Shown one piece after another: positions 33,313 through 41,709 of a DNA stretch of 64,000 nt. Source of the stretch: JBGCDD01 sp045105075 (GTDB lineage Bacteria; Pseudomonadota; Alphaproteobacteria; Rhodobacterales; Rhodobacteraceae). The stretch is taken from NCBI GenBank assembly GCA_045105075.1, contig JBGCDD010000041.1, positions 1-64,000 on the forward strand, in the 5' to 3' direction. The notes under the pieces are model-generated. The model saw only the letters and a program-made list of their open reading frames with translations. It ran no database searches and had not been told where the DNA came from. The stretch's first letter is position 1, and every line of letters starts with the position of its first letter. The position numbers and the translations under genes are program-made.

Positions 33313-33928
33313 CGTCGTCGTCCATTTCGATCAGCGTTGCGTGCAGCTTAGGGTCATGTTTGGCCAAAACCTGCAAGAGCTGAAAATAACCCGACATGCG
33401 CGCCATCACCCGGATACGGTTGCCATCGTCGAAGGTCAGAATCACGCCGCCCATGACGGTTTTGCCAATCGGTTTGACGCTTTGCAATTGCGCGAAAGGC
33501 GCGGTCAGCGGCGCGCGCAGCGGATCGTCGCGGGTGATCTGAGTGTGATCAAAGCGCAATCGGGTCATGGAAAAGAACACCAGCACAATCGCGCACAGCA
33601 CAAAGCCAACGCTGGCCGCAAAAACCGCCCAGTCCTGAGCCGTTGCGTTGGGCGTGGCCCTCAGTTTGTTGCCCAAAACCACCGCGCACACGGCAAAGAA
33701 CAGGCCGGTCCAGAGGCCGGTCGCCAGTAATCCAACGGGTTTCATAACCGTGACGGCGCCGTCTTTTTCACCCGGCGTCGTCCACCCGAGATAAACATCG
33801 TGCATCGCTTTGGACCAGCCACGCCCGATCAGATGCCATTTCAGCCAGACCAGCGCCAAAGCAGCGACCAGCAGCCCGGCGACCGAAACGGGATGTTGCA
33901 TGAATGTTTGCAGCAGATCGTCACCCAT
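33305..33928 (-). CDS. Membrane protein of unknown function upstream of mutM
   Basis: A 207-residue protein with three likely membrane helices (about residues 14-34, 66-87 and 99-118) and a C-terminal cytosolic domain of about 85 residues built of predicted beta strands (T-R-L-R-F-D-H-T-Q-I-T and the I-L-T-F-D-D-G-N segment), similar in outline to bacterial PH-like domains. Eight-base overlaps tie it to mutM downstream and to a similar membrane protein upstream. Function unknown. Confidence 0.85.
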   Translation of the reverse strand: MGDDLLQTFMQHPVSVAGLLVAALALVWLKWHLIGRGWSKAMHDVYLGWTTPGEKDGAVTVMKPVGLLATGLWTGLFFAVCAVVLGNKLRATPNATAQDWAVFAASVGFVLCAIVLVFFSMTRLRFDHTQITRDDPLRAPLTAPFAQLQSVKPIGKTVMGGVILTFDDGNRIRVMARMSGYFQLLQVLAKHDPKLHATLIEMDDDDA

Positions 33929-34556
33929 TGTTCAGTTTTTCCCGCGCGAACTTCAGCAATGCGTCGCGCCCCTCAACGATGGCAGGGATGCGCGCTTTGC
34001 CAGTGGTCGCGAACACCAAGAGCTTTTTGCCGACGCCGTCTTGGATCTCCTTGATGTCGCTCCACGTGTGGGTTTGCGCTTTCAGGGTCATCCCCCAAAC
34101 GGTAAGCGATGTCGCATCATAGGCATAAAAATAGCGCATCAGCCAAATCGTCTCCCAGATGGTGTAAACACCCACCCCGCCAACACCGGCCAGAAGCAGC
34201 GCGCCCCAACCAAGCTCGCCTTTGGGCAAACCCGCACCCGCGATGAACAGAAAGAGGCCGCCCAAACCGATACCGAATACGAACGCGGGAAACCGATGCC
34301 TGATCTGTCCGCGCCGCACGCCATTTTGGACCAATGGGGGCGCTTTGGTCTTGAAAGCCGCCGAAGTGACCTTGCGCAGTCCGACTTCAAAGGCGACGGA
34401 AACCAAAAACAACAAAAAGAGTGCGGGGATGATGATGCCAAAGGTTGTGAACAACCAAGTGCGCTCAACCACCCCCGCTTCTGCCAGCCGACGCGCCGCG
34501 AAGAAGACGGCCAGCGACAGGATCACCAAAGCGCACCATTTCAAAATTGGCATCAT
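33921..34556 (-). CDS. Second membrane protein of unknown function in the mutM operon
   Basis: A 211-residue protein with four likely membrane helices (about 5-23, 34-56, 93-111 and 117-138) followed by a C-terminal domain with strands around A-T-S-L-T-V-W-G-M and T-H-T-W-S-D-I-K-E-I-Q-D, again resembling a bacterial PH-like fold. Its arrangement parallels that of the next gene, with which it overlaps by eight bases (ATGGGTGA), so the two may be distant paralogues acting together. AGGGTGA precedes two adjacent ATG codons; I take the first. It is divergent from ubiE across an 81-base promoter region. Confidence 0.83.
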   Translation of the reverse strand: MMPILKWCALVILSLAVFFAARRLAEAGVVERTWLFTTFGIIIPALFLLFLVSVAFEVGLRKVTSAAFKTKAPPLVQNGVRRGQIRHRFPAFVFGIGLGGLFLFIAGAGLPKGELGWGALLLAGVGGVGVYTIWETIWLMRYFYAYDATSLTVWGMTLKAQTHTWSDIKEIQDGVGKKLLVFATTGKARIPAIVEGRDALLKFAREKLNNG

Positions 34557-34637
34557 TCACCCTGCTTCACTTTGGTCCGTTGGCATCCCGGCGCGCAAAC
34601 CTATAACGAGACATAGGTTAATCTGAGGCCCGCGCAA

Positions 34638-35390
34638 ATGACACACGACACCGACAGAACCACGCATTTCGGACGTGAAACGATTCCCGAACAGGAAAAA
34701 GCCGGTCGGGTTCGCGGCGTGTTTGACTCGGTGGCCGGCAAATACGACATCATGAATGATGTGATGAGCGTTGGGATTCACCGCATCTGGAAAGAAGGTA
34801 TGATGGATTGGCTGGCGCCGCGGGCGGGTCAGCGTTTGCTGGATGTGGCCGGCGGGACCGGCGATATCTCGTTCCGGTTTCTCAAACGTGCCGGTTATGG
34901 TCATGCAACCGTGCTGGATCTGACCGAGCCGATGCTGGTGGAAGGGCGCAAACGCGCCGAGGCCGAAACGATGCAGGACAGCTTGGATTGGGTGGTGGGT
35001 GACGCAATGGCGCTGCCGTTCGAGGCCAACAGTTTTGACGTCTATACGATCAGCTTTGGCATCCGCAATGTGACGCGCCCCGAAGTGGCGCTGGCCGAGG
35101 CTTACCGCGTGTTGAAACCCGGCGGACGGCTGATGGTGCTGGAGTTTTCGCAACTGCCCAATGACGCGATGCAAAAGGCCTATGACCTTTACAGTTTCAA
35201 CGTGATCCCGCGCATGGGTCAGATGATTGCAGGCGACCGCGACAGCTATCAATACCTGGTGGAATCGATCCGGAATTTCCCCGATCAAGACACGTTTTTG
35301 GGCATGATCCGCGCGGCTGGATTTGAGCAAGCGAAGTATCGCAACATGTCCATGGGCATCGCTGCGCTGCATTCGGGTTGGAAAATCTGA
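34638..35390 (+). CDS. ubiE: Ubiquinone biosynthesis C-methyltransferase
   Basis: A 250-residue SAM-dependent methyltransferase that C-methylates the benzoquinol ring in ubiquinone (and menaquinone) synthesis. It shows the UbiE start region (F-D-S-V-A-G-K-Y-D-I-M-N-D), motif I D-V-A-G-G-T-G-D-I and the later S-F-G-I-R-N-V-T segment. It is followed after three bases by ubiB, a pairing common in alphaproteobacteria. Confidence 0.97.
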   Translation: MTHDTDRTTHFGRETIPEQEKAGRVRGVFDSVAGKYDIMNDVMSVGIHRIWKEGMMDWLAPRAGQRLLDVAGGTGDISFRFLKRAGYGHATVLDLTEPMLVEGRKRAEAETMQDSLDWVVGDAMALPFEANSFDVYTISFGIRNVTRPEVALAEAYRVLKPGGRLMVLEFSQLPNDAMQKAYDLYSFNVIPRMGQMIAGDRDSYQYLVESIRNFPDQDTFLGMIRAAGFEQAKYRNMSMGIAALHSGWKI

Positions 35391-35393
35391 GCC

Positions 35394-36926
35394 ATGCGAG
35401 GCCCGCATAATATCATCCGTCTGATCCGCACAGGCGCCACACTGGAGCGCACGGGTGCGATGAACGTGGTGCTGGATGCGTTTGAGGCGCCGCCTGCCCT
35501 GCGTTTTGTGGCCAAGGCACTTGGCAAGCCTTTTCAATGGCTTGGCTATAAGGGCGACCCAGACATGCCCCCCGCCACGCGGGCGCTGACCGCACTGGGT
35601 CCGGCCTATATCAAGTTCGGTCAGGTGCTGTCGACGCGCCCGGATGTGGTGGGCGACGAATTGGCCGTGCAACTGCGTGTGCTGCAAGACAAGCTGCCGC
35701 CGTTTTCCATTGCCGAGGCCAAGGCCGAGGTGGAGAAGGAACTGGGCCAACCGGTGGATCAGATCTTTTCGGAGTTCAGCGAACCGATAGCCGCGGCGTC
35801 TATCGCACAGGTGCACAAGGCGCGATTGGCCGACAGTGGCGAAGAGGTTGCCGTTAAGGTTTTGCGCCCTGGGATCGAGCGCGCTTTTGGCCGCGATGTG
35901 GATGCGTTTTACCTGGCCGCGCGCATTGTTGATCTATGTGCGCCCGGCGCGCGGCGTCTGCGTCCGATGGAGGTCATCGAGCATTTTGACGGCGTGGTGC
36001 AGGGCGAGCTGGACCTGCGGTTGGAAAGTTCCGCCGCCAGCGAATTTGCAGCCAACACCAAGACGGATCTGGGTTTTCAACTGCCCAAGATCGTGTGGGA
36101 TTATTCGGCACGCCGGGTGATGACGCTGGGGTGGGCCGATGGCGTGCCTTTGGGCGATAATGACGCGATTGATGCGGCCGGGCACGACCGGCGCGCGCTG
36201 TCCGAACGGGTGCTGCGGCTGTTTTTGCTGCACGCCCTGCGCGATGGGTACTTCCACGCGGATATGCATCAGGGCAACCTGAAGGTCGCGCCAAACGGCG
36301 ATATCATCGCCTATGATTTTGGCATCATGGGCCACATCGATGAATACACCCGTCGGGTTTATGCGGAAATTTTGTTTGGCTTTATCCGCAAAGATTACAA
36401 GCGTGTGGCCGAGGTGCATTTTGAGGCGGGTTATGTGCCCGCCGACCGCGATGTCGATGAATTTGCGCGGGCCTTGCGCGCCGTGGGTGAGCCGATTTTT
36501 GGCATGGATGCCACGCGGATTTCGATGGGGCGTTTGCTGAGCTATCTGTTTGAAGTCACAGAACGTTTTGGCATGGAAACCCGCACCGAGCTGATCCTTT
36601 TACAGCGCACGATGGTGGTTGTGGAAGGGGTCGCACGCTCGCTTGATCCGCGTATGAACATCTGGGATACGGCGCGCCCGGTGGTCGAGGATTACATCAA
36701 GCAATCCATTGGTCCCAAAGCGGTGCTGAGCGATCTGGCGAAAACCGCCCGAGTGCTGGGCCGCTTTGGTCCGCGCCTGCCGGCTTTGGTTGAATCTGCG
36801 TTGATCGCGCAGGCCAATCCGCAACCCGAACCGCCAACACGCACCTGGCGCTCAATCCTGATGGCCGGGTGCACGGGGGCCGCACTTGGCGGCGCGCTGG
36901 TTTTGATTTTGCAGCATTTGAACTAA
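35394..36926 (+). CDS. ubiB: UbiB-type ABC1 atypical kinase for ubiquinone biosynthesis
   Basis: A 510-residue member of the ABC1/ADCK/UbiB family needed for coenzyme Q synthesis, thought to use ATP to help move lipid intermediates. Family landmarks are the K-x-G-Q motif in Y-I-K-F-G-Q-V-L-S-T-R-P, the A-A-S-I-A-Q-V-H alanine-rich loop, the catalytic H-A-D-M-H-Q-G-N-L and metal-binding D-F-G. The last 25 residues form a hydrophobic membrane anchor. It is co-transcribed with ubiE, and its 3' end nearly touches a convergent monooxygenase gene. Confidence 0.95.
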   Translation: MRGPHNIIRLIRTGATLERTGAMNVVLDAFEAPPALRFVAKALGKPFQWLGYKGDPDMPPATRALTALGPAYIKFGQVLSTRPDVVGDELAVQLRVLQDKLPPFSIAEAKAEVEKELGQPVDQIFSEFSEPIAAASIAQVHKARLADSGEEVAVKVLRPGIERAFGRDVDAFYLAARIVDLCAPGARRLRPMEVIEHFDGVVQGELDLRLESSAASEFAANTKTDLGFQLPKIVWDYSARRVMTLGWADGVPLGDNDAIDAAGHDRRALSERVLRLFLLHALRDGYFHADMHQGNLKVAPNGDIIAYDFGIMGHIDEYTRRVYAEILFGFIRKDYKRVAEVHFEAGYVPADRDVDEFARALRAVGEPIFGMDATRISMGRLLSYLFEVTERFGMETRTELILLQRTMVVVEGVARSLDPRMNIWDTARPVVEDYIKQSIGPKAVLSDLAKTARVLGRFGPRLPALVESALIAQANPQPEPPTRTWRSILMAGCTGAALGGALVLILQHLN

Positions 36927-36932
36927 GGCGGA

Positions 36933-38507
36933 TCAGCCCTGAAACAGAGCGCGATAGCGGGCCAGGCCGTGATCAAGCGCATCAACAGACAAGGCGGCGG
37001 CGCAATATCTGTCGGGGCGGATCAAAAGCACCTGATCGCGGTGGGTGCGCAGTAGTTTACCCCTATCGTCCAGCACCTTAGCACTGAACTTGGGCGTGGC
37101 TCCGGTCCTGTTTTCAAGCACCACCCTTGACAATGGCAGTCCGCAAAATGTCTCATCCGAGACGTTTTCCAACGCCTTTGCACCGGCTTGATCCTGCGCG
37201 ATCAAACTAAACCCATTGCCCAGTGCTGCATCCAATTTGGCGCTTTCACCGCCCAAGGTAATATCAGGTTGGGGCACCATTTCGCCTACAATTGACGCCT
37301 CGAGCAATTGATCATCAAGATCCAGAAACAGGCCCTGGTCGCATCTTGGGCGGGGTTTGAACTTCATTTTAAGCAGATAGTCCTGCACCCCCGGAAACGG
37401 CGCGATCGAGGCCAACAAATGCGCGCGAAACATCTGCTGTTCGGGCGCCAAAGGCATCACGATATCGCCCATCGCCACGGCCAGTTGGATCATCGCCCAA
37501 GCCGGGGCGCGTCGTTCATCAAAGTAGCTGTCCAGGATCGACGGGCGCGCCCCGTTGGCAAGCACACAAGCCAGTTTCCAGGACAGGTTGCTGGCATCAC
37601 GCAGCCCCGCGTTCATCCCCTGCCCCGCGAAAGGTGGCGTCAGATGGGCGGCGTCTCCGGCCAAAAACACACGCCCAACCCGGAACTGTTCGGCGATGCG
37701 CGCGTGGAAGGTATAGACGGTGTTGCGCACGATATCGCCCGGCCCAACGCTGCGATAAGGCGCAAGCAGTTGGGTCACAAAGTCCGGAGCCAGCACATCA
37801 GCGTGGGTTTCGCCGGGCAACAGCATGAATTCATAGCGCCGCCCGCCGTTCGGAGCCGGCACCGATACGTGCGGGCGATGCACCGAGCAGAAAAATTTGG
37901 AATGACGCGCGGTGTCGGGGTCATTTTTGGTGTCGATCACGATCCAGTCTTGAGAATAGGTGGACCCGATCATCTCAATCCCCAGTTTTTCGCGGATCGC
38001 GCTGCGCCCGCCATCGGCTGCAACCACATAGTCAGCAGTGATCTGTCCGGGCGCGTCAGTTTCGCCGGTTACATCCAAAAAAACGCGCGCGCCGTTGTCC
38101 TGTAGGTCGGTCACTTCGGTGTTGAACATCACCCGACACAGGTCCGAGCGTGCCACATGGGAGTGCAACGCGGCCTCCATTTCGGGTTGGTTGATGAAGT
38201 GGCGCTTGGCAAAGCCATAGGTCTCCGCACCGCTTCCGACCTTGCCAAAGGTCACTCCGTTGTCGTCGATGTATTCCGCGCCCTGCCCTTCGACGGTGTG
38301 CTGCATATAGGTTTGATCGGCGCCAAAACACTGGAGCGTGCGTGCGCCCTCGTCATCCAGAACGATGGCACGGGGGATGTCCATCGGCGCGCTGTTGCGA
38401 TCGAGGATCAGGGATTTGACACCGTATTGCGCCAACAACAACCCCATGGTCAGCCCGGTCGGCCCGGCGCCCACGATGACAACGGGGCAATGTTGAGGGA
38501 GCGGCAT
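36933..38507 (-). CDS. FAD-dependent aromatic monooxygenase (MhpA/PheA-like)
   Basis: A 524-residue class A flavoprotein hydroxylase. The Rossmann motif G-A-G-P-T-G-L starts at residue 13, the D-G motif (A-A-D-G-G-R-S) lies in the middle, and G-R-V-F-L-A-G-D-A-A-H is the second FAD-binding motif; the C-terminal thioredoxin-like domain is also present. Such enzymes hydroxylate phenols or hydroxyphenylpropionates with NAD(P)H and O2, often giving a catechol. It is followed upstream in the same direction by an extradiol dioxygenase gene, which would cleave that catechol. The substrate is unknown; 3-(3-hydroxyphenyl)propionate-like compounds are plausible. Confidence 0.9.
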   Translation of the reverse strand: MPLPQHCPVVIVGAGPTGLTMGLLLAQYGVKSLILDRNSAPMDIPRAIVLDDEGARTLQCFGADQTYMQHTVEGQGAEYIDDNGVTFGKVGSGAETYGFAKRHFINQPEMEAALHSHVARSDLCRVMFNTEVTDLQDNGARVFLDVTGETDAPGQITADYVVAADGGRSAIREKLGIEMIGSTYSQDWIVIDTKNDPDTARHSKFFCSVHRPHVSVPAPNGGRRYEFMLLPGETHADVLAPDFVTQLLAPYRSVGPGDIVRNTVYTFHARIAEQFRVGRVFLAGDAAHLTPPFAGQGMNAGLRDASNLSWKLACVLANGARPSILDSYFDERRAPAWAMIQLAVAMGDIVMPLAPEQQMFRAHLLASIAPFPGVQDYLLKMKFKPRPRCDQGLFLDLDDQLLEASIVGEMVPQPDITLGGESAKLDAALGNGFSLIAQDQAGAKALENVSDETFCGLPLSRVVLENRTGATPKFSAKVLDDRGKLLRTHRDQVLLIRPDRYCAAALSVDALDHGLARYRALFQG

Positions 38508-38536
38508 TTGTGGTATTATCCTTTGCCCATAGTGCC

Positions 38537-39520
38537 TTAGTTCGCAGATTTGCGCAGTGCATCGTCCAGCCAGGCACAGCCAACGGGGTTCGGGGCGCGG
38601 AGGCCTTTTTGCGCCGCTTCAAGCCGCATGTCTTTCAACTTTTCACGTGTCTCGGAGCCTTCGGGAAGGTAAAAACGGTCATGGCCCCAATAGGACGGGC
38701 CCTCAAACGTCTCGTGCGGAGTCCAGGTTTCAGGGTCAATTTCGCGCCCACCCCAGCCATATTCGACAAAGAACCCAGAGGGCGAATTGGCGTAAAACGA
38801 CGTCATGTGATCATTGGTGTGGCGCCCCAGCGAATAGGCGACGCGGTCAGGCTGGTCTTGGGCCAGATCATAGCCCTGCCCCACGTCATCCAGGCTGTTG
38901 AGTTCGACCATAAAGTGGTGCAGCCCCCGAAGACCGCTGCCCACCATCGCGAACGAATGGTGCCGGGCGTTGAGGTGGAAAAAATAAAGTTTATAGGGTG
39001 TTACGCCATAATCTGACACGTGAAAGCCCAGCAGATCACGGTAAAACGGGACCAAAAGATCGACATCTTCAACGTGCATGACGGCGTGGCCCATGCCCAT
39101 TGGACCGGTTTTGAAACCAGAAATCGGGCGACCTGGCTGGAACGGATCGCTGGCAATCTGGGGGTCACAAAACACCTCGACCCGATGTCCGGCGGGGTCG
39201 TGAAACGAGATCAACCGCCCCACATGGCGTTGATCCGCCAGCGTTTGGGGTTCGAGCGTGACGTGCACATGCGCGCGGTCGAGTTTGGCGGCAAGCGCAT
39301 CAAGATCGGCGGGGTGCGCAACCTCCCAACCCAAAAAGGCCAGCCCGTCGGTGTCTTGATCAGACACGATCAGGCGCTGTTTGCGATCATCCATCCGAAA
39401 GGCGCGCACAGATCCGCCCGCATCAACAGTTTGCATCCCCAAAAGACCAGTGGCGAATTCGGTCCAATCCTCGGTTTGCGAAGATTGAATGCCGATGTAA
39501 CCAAGCGACGTCAGTGTCAT
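38537..39520 (-). CDS. Type I extradiol ring-cleavage dioxygenase (BphC-like, VOC fold)
   Basis: A 327-residue two-domain vicinal-oxygen-chelate protein. The C-terminal domain holds the expected iron ligands in G-M-G-H-A-V-M-H (H145), H-H-F-M-V-E (H202) and F-F-V-E-Y (E253), as in 2,3-dihydroxybiphenyl 1,2-dioxygenase. It should open catechols next to the hydroxyl groups. The start is ATG 39520, preceded by AGGGGAC; the frame stays open 69 bases further upstream. It is transcribed before the monooxygenase, 29 bases away, so the two form a hydroxylation and ring-cleavage pair. Confidence 0.92.
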   Translation of the reverse strand: MTLTSLGYIGIQSSQTEDWTEFATGLLGMQTVDAGGSVRAFRMDDRKQRLIVSDQDTDGLAFLGWEVAHPADLDALAAKLDRAHVHVTLEPQTLADQRHVGRLISFHDPAGHRVEVFCDPQIASDPFQPGRPISGFKTGPMGMGHAVMHVEDVDLLVPFYRDLLGFHVSDYGVTPYKLYFFHLNARHHSFAMVGSGLRGLHHFMVELNSLDDVGQGYDLAQDQPDRVAYSLGRHTNDHMTSFYANSPSGFFVEYGWGGREIDPETWTPHETFEGPSYWGHDRFYLPEGSETREKLKDMRLEAAQKGLRAPNPVGCAWLDDALRKSAN

Positions 39521-39662
39521 GGTGTCCCCTTTTTGGTCCGGCCGATACGGACGCGTTTCGGGCAAGCCGAAGGCCTGTAAAGCGCACAATTTGATGCAGT
39601 TTTCGCGATCTGTAGGCGTGTTGCAACTGTTTCAGTCACCTGCGTGGCATAAAACAGCGCCG

Positions 39663-40271
39663 CTACGCAGGCGACAGGACCCTTTGCGCGGCTGGCCGGG
39701 CATTCAAACGCGCGGCCAAGGCAATCAGGTTGTCCGGCAATTCAAACTGGCCCTTTTCAGCCCATTGCAGAATATAGAACGCCGCCGCATCAGCGAGCCC
39801 AAAAGCGCCCAGCAGATATTCCTTGTCGCCCAGCATCCGAGACAGATGCAATAAGCCACTTTCAAATTCGCCCTTTCCGTAGGCACGCAGATCCTGTGTT
39901 CCGGCCTCGTCCAGCTGGAATTTTTGCGGCACGCGGTAGAACGTAAAGCCGCGCATGTGCACCGAAGCGATAATGAAATCAAGCGCTTCCAAGGTGCGGG
40001 TTTGCAGATCTATATCGTCGGGCCAAAGGCGGCCACCTGCTTGCGTCCGCGCCAACCAAAAGGCAATCGATTGGAATTCACTGATCACCTGCCCGTCTTG
40101 GCGGCGCAGCGCAGGCACTTTGCCTTTGGGGTTCAGGGCCAGAAACGCAGGCTCTTTTTGCATTGCGCTGCGCAGATCAACAATGCTCACCTGAAAGTCG
40201 GCTTCAAGCTCTTCGAGCAAAAACAGGATGCCGTCAGAACAGCTGCCCGGGGAATGAAAAAGTGTTAACAT
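39663..40271 (-). CDS. Glutathione S-transferase family protein
   Basis: A 202-residue protein with an N-terminal thioredoxin-like domain (M-L-T-L-F-H-S-P-G-S-C-S) with the conserved K-V-P-A-L cis-proline and the S-E-F-x-S-I glutathione-binding turn, then an all-helical C-terminal domain. In aromatic-degradation clusters, such proteins may act as maleylpyruvate-type isomerases or remove toxic intermediates; location next to the ring-cleavage genes favours that, but the sequence does not prove it. The start is taken at ATG 40271 from the family N-terminus rather than the longer open frame. Confidence 0.9.
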   Translation of the reverse strand: MLTLFHSPGSCSDGILFLLEELEADFQVSIVDLRSAMQKEPAFLALNPKGKVPALRRQDGQVISEFQSIAFWLARTQAGGRLWPDDIDLQTRTLEALDFIIASVHMRGFTFYRVPQKFQLDEAGTQDLRAYGKGEFESGLLHLSRMLGDKEYLLGAFGLADAAAFYILQWAEKGQFELPDNLIALAARLNARPAAQRVLSPA

Positions 40272-40293
40272 AGGGTTGGTTTCTTTCGACTTC

Positions 40294-41637
40294 TCAGGCT
40301 TGCGTCTCACTGGTCGGGTCTGCGGCAAAGTCGGCGCGCCCGACAGATACATAGCGCGCAAACCCGGCGCGTTTGGCATCGCGGGCCGAATAGATGTTAC
40401 GCAAATCCGCCATGACAGGGTTCGCCATACGCTTGGCCAAGCGTTTCAGATCGAGCGCGCGAAACTCGTTCCATTCGGTTAAAATCACGACGGCGTCGGC
40501 GTTCTGAGCGGCCTTGTAGGCGTCTTCGAACCAGTTGACCCCCGGCAAAAGGGCCGCCGCCTCGCGGTGACCTTGCGGGTCAACGGCGCGCACTTTGGCA
40601 CCGGCGCCGATCAGCGCGGGAACGACGGTCAGAGACGGCGCCTCGCGCATGTCATCCGTGTTGGGTTTAAATGTCACGCCAAGCACGGCGATGGTTTTAC
40701 CGGCCAACGCGTCGTCCAAAAGGTCGCTGACCTTGGTGACCATGCGCCGGCGCAACTCGTCATTTACCTTGATCACCGTCTCTGTGATCTGCATCGGCAT
40801 ACCGTGTTCCTGCCCAATCCGGGCCAGCGCCTGGGTGTCTTTCGGGAAGCAAGAGCCACCATACCCCGGGCCCGCGTGCAGAAACTTATTGCCGATGCGC
40901 CCGTCCAGTCCCATGCCTTTACTGACCAGTTTGACGTCAGCGCCGGTGCGTTCGCAAAGGGCCGCAATTTCGTTGATGAAGGTGATTTTGGTCGCCAGAA
41001 ACGCGTTTGCCGCATATTTGATCATTTCCGCGCTTTCCAGATCCGTGGTCAAAATCGGGAAGTCTCGCAGATATAGCGGGCGGTAAATGTCGGTTAGCAC
41101 ATCGCCGGCGCGTTCGTTCTGCACTCCGACGACAATCCGGTCCGGGCGCATAAAATCATCAATCGCCGCACCTTCGCGCAGGAATTCCGGGTTCGACGCC
41201 ACATCAAAATCGGCATCCGGACGGGCCTTGAGAATGGTTTGTTTGACCTGCCGATTGGTGCCCACTGGCACGGTTGATTTGGTGACAATCACCGCATAAC
41301 CCGTTAATGCCGCTGCGATTTCTTCAGCCGCAGCCATGACATAGGTTAGATCCGCATGACCGTCACCGCGCCGCGTTGGCGTGCCCACAGCGATGAAAAC
41401 AGCCTCGGCACCATCTACGGCATCCGCCAGATCAGTGGAAAACGAAAGCCGACCCGCAGCCACATTTTTGGCCATCAGATCGTCCAGGCCGGGCTCGTAA
41501 ATCGGCACTTCACCAGCGCGCAGCATATCAATTTTGTCGGGATTTTTATCGACGCAGATGACGTCATGACCAAAATCCGAAAAACACACGCCCGATACCA
41601 GCCCGACATAACCGGTCCCAATCATCGCAATTTTCAT
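40294..41637 (-). CDS. UDP-glucose 6-dehydrogenase
   Basis: A 447-residue enzyme that oxidises UDP-glucose to UDP-glucuronate in two NAD-dependent steps, supplying surface polysaccharide synthesis. It has the start M-K-I-A-M-I-G-T-G-Y-V-G-L with a Rossmann glycine motif and the catalytic cysteine in G-Y-G-G-S-C-F-P-K-D (C263). Length fits the Ugd/TuaD group. The gene stands alone on the minus strand; no other polysaccharide genes are in view. Confidence 0.96.
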   Translation of the reverse strand: MKIAMIGTGYVGLVSGVCFSDFGHDVICVDKNPDKIDMLRAGEVPIYEPGLDDLMAKNVAAGRLSFSTDLADAVDGAEAVFIAVGTPTRRGDGHADLTYVMAAAEEIAAALTGYAVIVTKSTVPVGTNRQVKQTILKARPDADFDVASNPEFLREGAAIDDFMRPDRIVVGVQNERAGDVLTDIYRPLYLRDFPILTTDLESAEMIKYAANAFLATKITFINEIAALCERTGADVKLVSKGMGLDGRIGNKFLHAGPGYGGSCFPKDTQALARIGQEHGMPMQITETVIKVNDELRRRMVTKVSDLLDDALAGKTIAVLGVTFKPNTDDMREAPSLTVVPALIGAGAKVRAVDPQGHREAAALLPGVNWFEDAYKAAQNADAVVILTEWNEFRALDLKRLAKRMANPVMADLRNIYSARDAKRAGFARYVSVGRADFAADPTSETQA

Positions 41638-41709
41638 CAGCTCAACCTCGGTTTCGTTTTGGCCGAGCCTTGGGCATCGGGAGGGGGCGTGTCAACACAT
41701 CAAGGTCGG

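Noticed and set aside
34557..35816. Open frame of 419 codons antisense to ubiE and ubiB
   Set aside because: Spans two well-supported genes on the other strand and resembles no family.
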